Made by a program: the position numbers and the translations under genes | Origin: Cryptomeria japonica | Lineage: Eukaryota > Streptophyta > Pinopsida > Cupressales > Cupressaceae | NCBI RefSeq assembly: GCF_030272615.1 | Contig: NC_081415.1 | Location: 606,493,137-606,557,136, forward strand | DNA length: 64,000 nucleotides | Direction: 5' to 3' | Notes under the pieces: generated by a model | What the model saw: the letters and a program-made list of their open reading frames with translations, nothing else | Told to the model about the DNA's origin: nothing | Databases searched by the model: none | In this document: piece by piece, positions 30,705 to 42,430 of the stretch | Position numbering within the stretch: the first letter of the stretch is position 1 | How the letters are laid out: the number at the start of each line of letters is the position of its first letter

Positions 30705-33640
30705 TCACTGAAATTGAGACTCCCTCTCAATTGGAGTTTCATTTTCCACAATACCAAGTCTATCCCTGAAGTACACAAACTTCACTTTGGATAGAGGCTT
30801 GGTAAGAATATCTGCAACCTGCTCATCAGTGCTGACATACTTCAGCTGAATAGCACCTCTTTGCACCATATCCCGAATGAAATGATAATGGGTTTTCACA
30901 TGTTTTGACCTGTCATGAAACACTGGATTGATAGACATTTTAATACAACTCTGGTTATCACAGTGAATAACTGTAGGATCCCATGGCTAACCAAACAACC
31001 CAGCAAGAAGCTTACGAAGCCACACTGCTTCTCTGGAGGCTACACTTGCTGCAATATACTCAGCTTCAGCAGTACTCAATGCCACTGAGGATTGTTTTCT
31101 ACAAGCCCAAGAGATCACTGCAGAACCCAAGCTAAAACAAATACCAGAGGTGCTTTTCCTATCTTTGACACTTCCAGCCCAGTCTGCATCAAAATAACCT
31201 TCCAAGGTTATTGGAGTGTTAAGTGGATACTTCAGCCCAAAACCAATTGTGCCTCGCAAGTATCTTAGGATATGCTTGGCTGCAACAAAGTGAACATGCT
31301 TGGGCAAGCTCATGAACTGGCTGAGAGCATTCACAGCAAAACATATGTCTGGTCTAGTGTTAACTAGATACATCAGTGATCCAATCAACTGTCGGTACTC
31401 GGATGGATCTGCAAATTCAAAGTTAGCTGCAGAAACACTTAACTTCTTTAAGTTAGATTCCATAGGAGTAGACATTGGTTTACAATCCATCATTCTAAAT
31501 CTTTTCAAAATGTCAATAGTATACTTTCCTTGACTTAGAAAATTTTCGTTAGATCTTTACCATACTTCTAGACCTAGGAAATAATGCATTAGACCTAAAT
31601 CTTTCATTTCAAATTCCGAAGCTAGTTCTTTCTTGCATTTAATAATAAGTTCATCTTTACCAGTAAGAAATAAGTCATCCACATAAAGAACTAGAATTAG
31701 CATTTCATCATTGGCTACTTTAAAGTAAATGTTAGAGTCAGCATCATTTTTACAAAAGCCTAGACTTAGCAAATATTTATCAATTCTTTCATACCAAGCA
31801 CGAGGAGCTTGTTTAAGACCATACAGAGCTTTCTTTAACCTGCACACATGGGTTAATCTATCATGAATCTCATATCCCTCAGGTTGCTCAATATAGACTT
31901 CTTCCTCAATGACACCATTGAGGAAGGCAGTCTTAACATCCATCTGATGTAGCTTCCAACCCTTAGCAGCAGCAATAGCAATTATCGTTCTAATGGACGT
32001 ATATCTAGCAACAAGAGCAAATGTTTCTTCATAGTCTATGCCTTCCTTTTGGGAAAAGCCACGCGCTACAAATCTAGCCTTATATTTTTCAATACTACCA
32101 TCAGCATTATGTTTAATTTTAAATAACCATTTAGAGGAAACAACAGATTTACCTTTGGGTCTGGGCACAATGTCCCATACATCGTTCTTGATGATTGACT
32201 GATATTCTTCATCCATAGCAAGCTTCCAGGCATGATGACTTAAGGCTTCTTCAACATTGCAAGGTTCAGTTTCAATGAGATTACACATTAAAGAAACGTA
32301 GTTGGAAAATACCTGAGGTCTCTTAGTTTCACGGAAGGTGCCACTTGGAGCAACAAATCTTTCAGCTTCTTGAATGGTGTTTCTTACCCAAAGTGGCCTC
32401 TTTTTGGTAACGACAATGTCACTAGGAATATCAGTGGGATTCATGGGTTCTGGAGGATCATCATGATCATCTTGAGGTGGAGGTTCAACTTGCTCCCTCT
32501 GAATCTCAAGGTTAGTATCAACATTTATATTTTGATTATCATTAGATTCATCAATAACACAAGAACCTTTCGATTTCTTAAAAGCAATGTCTTCTTCAAA
32601 TGTAACATCCCTACTTACCTCAACATACCTTTGACCTGGGATGTAGATCCTGAATGCCTTGGAGGATTCACTGTATCCGACTAGCATGCCTTTCTTTCCT
32701 GAGGGTTCCAACTTTGATCGCTTTTCCTTGGGCACATGAACATAGACGGGACTTCCAAAGATTCTGAGGTGACTAATGCCTGGTTTGGATCCCGTGAAGA
32801 CTTCTTCCGGGGTCATGTTCTTTAGAGCACGATGAGGACATCTATTTTGTATATACACTGTTGTTCTAGAAGCCTCGGCCCATAGAAAGGTCTACAAGTC
32901 TTGATCGTGGATCATAGCCTTTGCAGCCTCTACAATGGTCCTATTCTTCCTTTCAGCAACACCATTTTGTTGAGGATTGTATGGAACACAAAACTCCCTC
33001 TTAATTCCTGACTCAACACAAAAATCATAAAAGCTACCAGAGGTGTACTCACCTCCATTGTCAGATCTTAAACATTTAATTCTTTTACCAGAAGAGTTTT
33101 CAGTTAATGCTTCAAACTCCTTAAATTTACTTAAGACTTCATCAGATTCTTTAGATTTCAAGAAGTAGATCCAAGTTTTCCTACAGAAATCATCTATCAA
33201 GATTACATAATAAAGAAATCCACTAGGAGATGCTATAGACATACGACCACATAAATCAAAGTGAACAAGTTCTAGTTTGTCTTTAGCTCTATTTTCACTT
33301 TTATGAAATGGACTTTTAACATTCTTGCCAATAGCACAACCTTTACAAGTGTTATCATGAACTTGACTGAGTTTAGACATACCTTTGACTAACCTTTCAA
33401 GGGAAGGAAGAGCTTGATAATGTAGATGTCCAAGTCTTCTATGCCATAACTCACAGGATTCCAGAGCCTCATTAATGAGGGCTTGAATAGGGTTAGTAGA
33501 GAGCTTATAAAGACTATCATATCTATGACCAATTATACGAGCAGATTTAAAACTAGCTTTCTTAGACCAAGCAAGAACTTTTCCCTCAAAAAATGCAATT
33601 TGATAACCTTTATCTTCTAGAGCAGAAATGGAAATTAGGT
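30705..33640 (-). pseudogene. pol: Integrase, reverse transcriptase and RNase H of copia C
   Basis: One frame with three stops. Integrase: HRRLGH and CKGC zinc residues, HFDLCGRM, LIDDFCRKTW, LRSDNGGEYTS and NGVAERKNRTI. TAG at about 32890. RT: VFTGSKPGISHLRIFGSPVY, VSSKWLFKIKHNADGSIEKY, QMDVKTAFLNG, YGLKQAPRAWY and LYVDDLFLTG (YVDD). TAA at about 31555. RNase H: YLVNTRPDICFAV, YFDADWAGSVKDRKSTSG, SSVALSTAEAEYIAAS, TAG at about 30985, then CDNQS and KTHYHFIRDMV. All three stops are single C-to-T changes from Gln codons. Stop at 30705. Confidence 0.93.
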
Positions 33641-33649
33641 TCTTTTAAT

Positions 33650-34729
33650 TCCACGAACAAACAATATATCACTGAGATGCAAGGAAATACCAGAATCTAA
33701 ATTTAGAGAAGTAGAGCCAGAACCTCTTATTGAATAACGAGCGTCATCACCAATTACCACGTGAAGGCTGGTATCCTTTTCTACTAGGCCTGAAAGGTGA
33801 TCACAGTAACCTGTGATGTGTCTGGAGGCACCACTGTCAATCAACCATGTATTGCTATTTGAGGGAACACTGCTAGATAGAGCGGAGATGAATAAGAAGT
33901 CATCATTTTGTTCTGAGACTTCATTTAGGTTTGCTTCACTTTGGTTAGGGTTGTTTTGACATTCCTTAGCATAGTGACCAAATTTGTCACATCTAAAACA
34001 TCGCACACACGAAGTATCTCTTGGTTTCTTCCAAGGGTGTTGCGAACTAAATGGTCTGAATTCCCTATTTCTTTTATGATAAGGTTGCTTCCAATTTCCC
34101 CCTTTCTTGCATTGAGTTGCAAGCATGTGATGATCATCTACATGGGGGCTCTTGGTTTGACCTCTTGTGATGAGGTGAGACTCTTCTTGGATGCAATCAT
34201 TCTTAAGGCGATCAAGGGTAGGTAACTCAGACCTGCCACTTATGGTTTGGATAAATGACTCCCATGAGTGAGGTAGACCATTAAGGGCAATCATGACAAG
34301 GTCTTTGTCTTCCATGTTATGGCCAATTAAACCTAGTTGATTCTTTAGTTCTGAAATTCTCATAAAGTAGGAAATAACAGAATCTTCTTTAGCCATTTTG
34401 ATATTAAGTAGTTGTTGTCTTAAAGTAATTGCCCTACTGAGATTGTTAACTTCATATGTACCTTGTAGATGACTGAACATTTCCCTTGCAGTGGTAAATG
34501 AGGCAATAGAGGTGACGAGGTGGTCTTTGACTGAATCAATGAGAATCTTCCTGGCCTTGACAGCATCCTTTTTGAATTGTTTTAACTCAGCTGCATCCGT
34601 AAGCTCAGTTAGCTCTTTCGCTTCTATGAATTGGAGAAGATCTTCTTCCTCAAGAGCCAACTTGATTTGAACTTTCCATGCAGTAAAATTTAGATTCTCA
34701 TCAAGCCTATCTTCAACTTTCAGCCCCAT
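33650..34729 (-). pseudogene. gag: Gag and protease of copia C
   Basis: The first ATG in frame is at 34729. The Gag region (UBN2-like, FTAWKVQIKLALEEEDLL, SYFMRISELKNQLGLIG, ALNGLPHSWESFIQ) is followed by one CCHC knuckle, CFRCDKFGHYAKEC, and the protease active site WLIDSGASRHITG. The open frame stops near 33637 in the segment DILFVRGIK, where a one-base loss in an A run shifts the frame. The downstream protein continues in the other frame. Confidence 0.93.
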
Positions 34730-34809
34730 TGACCTGCCCTGCAAATGCGACAACAATCTGGAAATAAAAGAGTACTGAATTCTAAATCTGAAGTTTGATC
34801 TAACCTAAA

Positions 34810-34821
34810 GCTCTGATACCA
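34810..34821 (-). other. Primer-binding site of copia C (initiator tRNA-Met)
   Basis: The plus strand GCTCTGATACCA touches the LTR; the element strand reads TGGTATCAGAGC, the standard initiator-Met site of plant copia elements. Confidence 0.95.
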
Positions 34822-35671
34822 TGTTAGTTTTAGTACTTTCAGATTAGATAACACTTCGAAAATTAGAATTGTTGATAACTAGGTTTAATTAGATTTATTG
34901 TTTTCAGATTTAAGCATAGAAACAGAAAATGAATGCATAAAGACAAGACAAAGATACCCTGGGAAAACCTCCTAGGAAGAAAAACCCAACCTGAAAAGAT
35001 CCACAGATCTGATTATGGTTTTGAATTCAACTGATGATTACACACTTATCTGGAGCATAGATGTTGCAATCACAAAGGGAGATGACATAGAGCCTTCACA
35101 ATTAGTTTGCTAATGGAGGTCATGAATTGCAGTTCTTCTAATCTGACTGGTTGTATGTAACAATGGTAGCAGCAACCCTTCTATGGAGTTCTTTATCTCT
35201 TGAAGATGATCTGCTGCCTTGCTCAAGTTCGTTGTCTTCTGTTGCTAATCTGCACACCTCTTAGTATAGTTCGCTGTAAGTTAATTGACTTGAATATCAA
35301 TTTCGCTTCCTTAGAATATTTCGCACATATCAATTTCGCTTCCTTAGAATATTTTGCACCTTATTGCAAAGGACTGAATTGGATTGATGTTGTGTGAAGT
35401 GTAGGCTTTATTTATAGGAGTAGCTAACTTCTTAATCATGTCGGTCTTCTTGTAATTAACATTTAATTCATTTAATTCCTTTTAACCGAAATGGATAGGG
35501 TCGGCCCTATCAAGGAGGCGTGGTGAGTTTGGATGTGGCGTGAAGACTTTTGGTGGAGCCGAGAGGCATGGGGCCTGGCCCTATATATAGGAGAAGGAGC
35601 TAGCCCCCTTTGGCGGATTCCAATGTTGCCCAAGGCAATAGGAATCCGCCAGGCCCTAATTATAACCAACA
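34822..35671 (-). repeat. 5' LTR of copia C
   Basis: 850 bp. About 2.7 percent different from the 3' LTR by eye, nearly all transitions. Confidence 0.95.
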
Positions 35672-36667
35672 TTCTTGAGCTCCGGTAAAGAGATGTTGAT
35701 GATTCTAGTAATCCGAGTTGTTGCGGTTGTTGTGATGCAATTCACGTTGCTTGTGAATGTTTCTAGATCGTGTCCTATCCGTATTGTTGGTCCGCATTGA
35801 TCGTTGTGCATGTTATTGATCATTTTCTTGATCCGGTGGTGTTATTTGTGTTATGCGACATTTATGGAGTTGTAGCGTGTTGCGGATGATCGAGGCATAA
35901 TTCTTGGATGTGTTTAATAATTGCGATGATGATTTGGATATAGACTATGTCTTAGCCGACATTGTTTTGGTCCGCATATGTTGTTGTAGCGTGTGAGGTT
36001 ACTATTTTGTAATTTGTGTTGAGGGTTTCGCCAACCTTGAAATATAGGTTGACGAATTGTATATATTCATTTGTGAGGGGCATCTACATGTGTGAACATT
36101 GTATTGATCACTTACTAGCAGAAGAGAAGAACGAAGAGGTGCAAAAGAGTGTGAAGAAGTATAAAAGCAGAGTTTAAGTACATGTGCTTAACCGGAACTG
36201 TAATCAGGCACTAGGAGATGCTATTTTCTCAGTTCATGTAATCCAAATTGTTGTCCGAATCTTTGTAAGACAGTGAGTCTTCCTCAAGGTTGTAGCCTTA
36301 TTGTATTTGAGCTGTGAACTCTGGGCAGTGACCCTGAATGCATGTGCATTCCCCATTGTAATATTTCATTTACTCCTAACAAGGTATTATCTCATTGTGG
36401 GTAGGTTCCCACTGTGGTTTTTCCCTTAACCAAATTTTCCACGTCAAAAATCTTGGTGTCGTGTGTGATGTTGATGTGGTGTTAATCTGTGCTTGAACTA
36501 TTAATTATCAAATCTGTATTTAAGTTTGAATTGTGTAAAGTTTTGTGCAACCCACTCTCTCTCAGTTTGCTGCACTATTGCCAACAAGTTCTGCACAAAA
36601 TTGAGATTGGACTCGGTTCTTACCTATTCTTAAAAATAAATATTATCATTGACCAAGGTTTTAACAC

Positions 36668-36945
36668 TTTGTAGGGGACCCTAAACAATTTGTGAATATT
36701 CAAGATGTAATGGAGCAAAAGTTTTTGAGGTAATCATTTAAAAAAATTAAACCTGATAATAGATATGAGTTTTTCATAGTCCATGAATTTGATTTTAAGT
36801 ACAATTATTTGTATGGGACCTCAAACACATTGAGAATATTCAAGATATAATGGATCAAAAAGTTTTGAGGTAAAGATATAAAAAAATAAAACTCAATAAT
36901 AGGCATGAGTTTTCCAGTCCATGAAGTTGATTTTAAATGATTTTA
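36668..36945. repeat. Tandem duplication, unit about 140 bp
   Basis: TTTGTAGGGGACCCTAAAC... at 36668 recurs as TTTGTATGGGACCTCAAAC... at 36808, with shared GAATATTCAAGAT and GTCCATGAA segments; many substitutions, so old. Confidence 0.85.
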
Positions 36946-37010
36946 GATTCAAATATGTACAATTTTTGCATCAAAAAATGATATGCAGTTGAATCCAAAA
37001 GCACCGAAAA

Positions 37011-37345
37011 TCAAAACAAACCCAAGACAAATTACAAATCACTTCCTAAAAAAATCTAACAAGAATCCAGGTAAACCAAAATCTTTAATAGAAAAAAATC
37101 TATAATTTTGATATTGAACAGCTAAGGCTCTAGAATGTATGACCCAAACTTAGTAGATTCCGTGTTCGCACTTAAAACCAAAACAAACCGAAGACAAATA
37201 ACAGATCATTTTCTAAGAACACCCAATAGGAACCAAGGTAAATCAAAATCTTTAATAGAAGAAAACCTATTAGTTTGATATTGAACAGCTTAAGGCTCTA
37301 AAATGTATGACCTGGATTCGGTAGGTTCTGTGTTCAATGGCCAAT
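37011..37345. repeat. Tandem duplication, unit about 168 bp
   Basis: The CAAAACAAACC..GAAGACAAAT segment, CAAAATCTTTAATAGAA, TTTGATATTGAACAGCT and GTAGRTTC.GTGTTC recur in order with an offset near 168 bp. Confidence 0.85.
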
Positions 37346-38702
37346 TGAGCGGGGCAAATGCTCTCGTCAACATTAATCCTGAGTTCGGCCAATGGCCAAT
37401 TGAGCAAGGCAAACGCTAATGCTTTAACATTTGCGGGGCCGGGTGACTTCCAGAAATTTGTTTTGGTCACGATTGCCCCTATTGAGCCCACACTCAATTG
37501 AGCAGGGAAAACCCTCTTCCCAGCAGAAAACAGAAGATTATTGGACTTTTGAAATATTTACACTGCCGGATGATTCCTCCAACAACTGTGTGTAATCCCT
37601 GGCCACCAGGATTTCCATACCATAGCAACCAGGGCGTAGAATTCATCCACAACTAAGCTTTGAGCTATGACGCCCTAATGCTAATAAACATGGGTCAGAA
37701 TTTAAGCTCAATGTCAAATATAGTCCTGAATAACATAGAGATTGCAGACCGGTGACATCTATGTGGAGATTGATTATTAAAAAATCTGCTAAAAGTAATG
37801 AAGTAGTCTCTGTCTCAATTAGCATAAAGAACAAGATAATCTACAATAGATATAAAAGCCAACAAGAATTGAAAACTATACACCAATTAGACCATAAGTC
37901 TGGTTAAGATTAGGTGTGCTTATAACATTATGGGGCAAGACGACCAATACCCATCAGTTAGACAAGCATTTATAACCATAGATTCCATGAAAAAATTGAC
38001 AGAGCCATGTGGATTTCATCACCTCAAAAGGAACTACCAACGTGGCATCCTGAGCTAAAGAGAGATTAATTTTGTTTTGAGCAACGGAGATGTACTGAAA
38101 GTATATATTACCTTAGTGCTGCGGGTTTGATGTCCTCGATTGCATAAACCTTATCGTCCTGCATTCCACTCAATTACAAACAGAATTGTGAAGCTCGTAC
38201 TCATCGATTTGTTTTCCAGCATTGATTTAACAAATGGACAATTGGCAGAAACAACAGCACACCTGATGTAAAACCTTTGCAGAAGAGAAAATAGCAGGGG
38301 GGCAAAATATACAGTGTGTCATAGTCCCCTTTCCCTCTCCTACCTTCGGTACACAATTTTGAATGCTCTGAATCGTTTGACTTCCCTGCCCAACGAACTT
38401 ATGTTTTATTTATCCGCATCTTCCCATGCATTCCGAGCACGTTCAGACATATAAAATACCAAAAACTAACTCACTACATAGCTTGCCGTGAGTTGGGGAG
38501 GGGAGCCGGGGGTTGTCCACCCTAACTTAAAAGGAGCGGAGTTCCACGTAACTGCCACGTTGCCATTAAAACATAGTCTTTGGGATCGGTTCGTATTTGA
38601 AAGAATGAATTTTAATGACGGCCACCAGACCATCAGTCTAATGACTTAGTATCGAGTCTTGCATCCCAAGGCAAATAGCAATCAAGATCTATCCAGGCCT
38701 CT

Positions 38703-41700
38703 TTGAGTCTAGTTTGTTGGAACTATAGAGGCTACCCTTGTAGACGTGGGCCTGGGTTAGAGCCTATTGCGGAAGGTAGAGACGTTATTTGTCTTGTTAA
38801 GACTCATGAACACGAAGGTTGTAAAACTCCCACGTTCGAAGGTTATTCAAAAATAACAGTGTGGAACAAAGCAGCTAGCAATGGCAAGAGTCATGGTGGG
38901 ATATTAGTGTTAGTGAAAGAAAAAGAAGAGTGTCTCATTCAGCTTGAAAAAGAGGACTCCAATAAACAGTTTTTATGGTTTAAGATCTCAGAAAATTACA
39001 ATTTTATTAGAATTGTAGCATGTTATTTTGCTCCACAGGTTTTCAAAACTTACAAGAAATGTGGTCTTGACAACAAAGGCCCCTTTGTTGCCCTAAAAAA
39101 AGATATTGATGTGTTCTCTCAGCTTGGCGAGGTCCTCCTTGTGGAGGATTTCAATGCTAGAACTGCAAGTGAACAGGCTTGCATCTTTAGCTGTAAAGAT
39201 GATTGTAATCCTATTTGGCTCCTAGAAGAAGAAAATCATCAATGGGAGAGAGTGTCAGAAGACACCAATGATTGCAACCAATTTGGGGAAGAGTTGCTTA
39301 CTCTCTATGGCATGTTTGACTTAATTATCTGTAATGGTCTGATTAGATGGACAAATTCCAGCAATTTCACTTGCAACACTTACAATGGGGTGAGTGTGGT
39401 TGACTACGTTGTTTGTTCGCATAGCCTATGTGAAAAAATCGAAGATATGGTGATTGGTGAACATTTATGGGACCTCAAATCAAATCACAAACCGATCTAT
39501 TTAAGTATTGTTTGGGCAGAAAAGAGGTATTATGTGGAAAAAAATCAACCTTCCCTACAACAACATTCAAAGGGCAAAATTCTTTTGATGCAAGAAAATG
39601 CTTGTATCTTCCAGGCTGCTTTGGAGAGACTTCTTAAATGGGAGAAAAAGACATTTCATGATCTCAACAATCATAAGTTAACAAATCTGATCCATGTGGC
39701 CCTCTCAAAATGCAAAAGAACAAAAAAACAGAAAATTTGAGACAAATTGTTTCCCGTTGAATGCTTGGTTTGATGAGGAATGCAAAATGGCTAGAAGAGG
39801 TTTAAGAAAGTCAAATAATAAAGAGACTCGTATCAAAGCTTACAAACAAATTTTAAAGAAAAAGAAAGCTGATTTTATGTGTACTAGGAGGGAAGAATTA
39901 ATTTTTCTTAGCAAATTTAATCCCAAACTTTTTTGGAAAGAGCTGCAATCAAAAAAGAAATAGTTTGACAATAGTATCACAGCCACTCAATGGTTTGATT
40001 ATGCTATGCAACTTTATGAAAATGATTTGGAGGTGGCTCCCCCACCCTTGGTCAACATTTCTACTAATCTTTTCACCGTGCAAGAAATTGAATTGGGTAT
40101 TAAGAAATTAGGTGTTGGTAAAGCTAAAGACTTAGGTGAACTTCAAGCAGAGTTTCTCAAGTGGGGCATGAAAGTCCTTGCCCCTCATATTGCAAAAATA
40201 TTCAATAACATCATTCTTCATGGGTTTCCTAAAGATTGGACTACAAGTCTTGCTATACCTCTTTTCAAAAGTGGAGATGTCAATAACCCCTCCAACTATA
40301 AGATTATAATGATCAACCCTTTGTTTGCTAAGTTATTTGGCAACATGATAGAAAATAGAATCAGCAAATGGGCAGAAGAAAATCATAAACGTGCAAAAGG
40401 CCAAGCTGGTTTCAAACCTAAACATTCCACAGTTGATCATGGTATTACTTTGAGACACATCATCGAAAAAACCTGGGAGAAAAAGGAAGATGTCTTCTAT
40501 TGCTTTGATGATTTCAAAAAAGCTTTTGACACAATCCCGCGTGACAAACTGTGGCACAGAATGGAAGAGTTTGGTATCCCAGCTCATCTTAGGGTTGTTG
40601 TTCATAGGCTTTATGAGGAGGTTAAAGTGAAAATCAGAACTCCTGATGGCATTTCAACTAGTTTTAGGAGTGATATTGGTGCCAAACAAGGGTGTCCTCT
40701 TTCCCCTACCTTGTTTGGCTTATACATTGACAAACTTGAAGAATGGTTAAACATGCAGAATGGTGATGGTATTCAATTGGGTGAATTTGTGACAAGGCTG
40801 CTCCTTTATGCTGATGACCTCATTTTGCTTGCTAATTCCACCCTTGGCTTGCAAGAGCACTTATTTGCCCTTGAGCGCTTTTGCAATATTGTGGGAATGC
40901 AAGTTAATATTGGCAAGACGAAAATCATGGTTTTCTCGAGTAGAAGGAAACAAGAGCAACATAAGTTTTACTTTGAAGGTAGCATTCTTGAAGAAGTTGC
41001 AGATTACAAATACCTTGGAATTGATTTCAACAAGAGTCTTAGTTGGGAAGGTTGCAGGAAGAAGAGAACTCCAAGCGGCTGGAAGGCACTCTATGCACTT
41101 CAAAATAGATGCAGAGAAGCTGAGCTTTGGGATTGGAAAACCATCCAAACACTTTTTAGGCTTTTGGTGTTGCCGGTTATTCTATATGGTTGTGAAGTTT
41201 GGGCCAATAGTACCTTAGATTCTCAATGGAAGCAAATTGAGAAAATTCAAAAACGTTTGATCACAAGCAAGTTCAAAATTAAAAGCACGGTCCCATATGA
41301 TATCATGTTAAGTGAAACGGGTGCTACCCCTATTGAGGCAGCTGCTATGGTGCGTCTCATTAGCTATTTAAAAAGAACCGAGCAAATGGGAGAAGACAGC
41401 TGGCCTAAGGTTGTTGTCAACGACACTTTGTGCAAAAGGAAGAAGACGTGGATGAAACAAAACATCAAATGGTTGAAAAAATGGGATATTTATTTGAACT
41501 CATGCCCCACAAACAGTGAGGAGATAAAGGTCTTCGTTATGGAAAAAATTTTACAAGAAAAATTGGAGTATTGGGTTAGGAAGGAAGAAACAATACTATA
41601 TTAATGAGTTCAACCCCAATTATGATCATCTTCAAAAAGTCTATATAGGGGCTAATATATCATGGAAGGCTAAAATTCTAATCGCATAGCTTAGAACCAA

Positions 41701-41980
41701 CTTTCACCAACTTCGGTGTGAGACCGGGCGGTGGAAAAGGCCAAAAGAGATTTAGGAAGAAAGAGTTTGCCCGTTTTGCGTCAGTGGGAGTGTGGAAACT
41801 GAAAAATATTTTATCTTGGAGTGTGAAGCACTTAAAGTCAGCCAGGAGAAGTTTGCCAATTTCCTAACTGCCAGCACATGGTATAACCTATTCAGCGAGG
41901 AGGATATCATGAAGATGGGTGCTCTCATCATCAGCCTGAATAAGCATATATCAGACCTTAAAAAAACTGATTCTACTTGA
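38703..41980 (+). mobile_element. Non-L1 LINE (endonuclease + RT), copy 1
   Basis: One long ORF2-type protein. Endonuclease at 38703-39738: CWNYRG at the start, GGILVLV, VEDFNAR where GDFNAR is usual, and SNHKPIYL where SDHKP is usual, so catalytic positions are altered. After a frameshift near 39720 and a TAG at 39961, RT at 40006-41604: FYCFDDFKKAFDTIP, AKQGCPLSPTLFGLY, LLLYADDLILLA (YADD intact) and YKYLGIDF. After another frameshift a Cys/His domain (CPFCVSGSVETEKYFILEC) ends at 41980. The motif set differs from plant L1 (no FADD, no RNase H) and resembles LINEs known from mosses, lycophytes and green algae. The clade is a guess. Confidence 0.85.
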
Positions 41981-42037
41981 TCAGATTGTCCCATAGGCTA
42001 TTCTTAGCCTCGTGGACGTTAAAATTCTTTCTTCTTC

Positions 42038-42430
42038 TTCTTCTTCTATGGGACTAAGAGTAGCATTGTGAATAATTTTCAAGTTCTTTTCATTGTGAGT
42101 TGAACGGTATTGTGAAGTTTTGTCGTCTTAAATATTTCTTTTAGATTGGACCCCTTCAAAATGTCCTCATATTGCTTACGAATATCTTCATATGTCTCAC
42201 ACTCAAAGATGAAGTGCCATTCAGTTTCAACTGCCATTTTGTTGCAAAAAAGACAAATTCTTTCCTCCCAATCATCTTTTGGAACCGTCCATCTACCCGT
42301 CTTGTATCTTAGAGGGGGGACCCAATTTTGATCTCAGCAACAAGAAATCTAAGCTTTCCTTTAATTGGCACCCTTAGATAGTCTTTGAGAAAGAAGTTTG
42401 TGATGACTTTATGTGTTCTTATTTTAAAAT
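42038..42430 (-). mobile_element. 5'-truncated fragment of the same LINE family, inverted
   Basis: The minus strand encodes RVPIKGKLRFLVAEIKIG, then YKTGRWTVPKDDWEERICLF and CNKMAVETEWHFIFECE, matching the C-terminal Cys/His domain of the LINE at 38703-41980 (ETGRWKRPKE, CPFCVSGSVETEKYFILEC). It ends in GTCCCATAG followed by six AAG repeats, the LINE's simple-repeat tail. The two copies lie tail-to-tail about 60 bp apart. Confidence 0.75.

Larger units (their letters stand above)
29393..35671 (-). mobile_element. Complete Ty1/copia element C
   Basis: 6,279 bp bounded by 850-bp LTRs (TGTTAG...CCAACA) and the 5-bp duplication TTCTT (29388-29392, 35672-35676). The element reads on the minus strand: 5' LTR, initiator-Met primer site, gag, protease, integrase, RT, RNase H (copia order), a 3' noncoding hairpin array, purine tract and 3' LTR. 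By hand the LTRs differ at about 23 of 850 positions, 21 of them transitions, with no indel. Coding damage is light: one frameshift and three stops. Confidence 0.96.
28973..36586 (+). mobile_element. Copia-type solo LTR, split by a nested copia element
   Basis: The two parts 28973-29392 and 35677-36586 join to an LTR of about 1,330 bp, starting TGTTGGAT and ending GCCAACA, flanked by the 5-bp duplication AGTTC (28968-28972 and 36587-36591). No internal region or partner LTR is present, so it is a solo LTR left by recombination. The 3' part has a TATAAAAG box near 36160 and a GTGGGTAGGTTCCCACTGTGG segment typical of the R/U5 region of copia elements, which sets the plus orientation. Confidence 0.85.
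36592..38700. other. Noncoding stretch with two old tandem duplications
   Basis: No gene is supported. Two tandem duplications are listed separately. The part 38280-38560 is less A+T-rich, but I cannot assign promoter or exon. Confidence 0.45.

Noticed and set aside
37270-37497. Minus-strand ORF of 75 residues as a host gene
   Set aside because: It overlaps the tandem duplication, and no motif or splice structure supports it.
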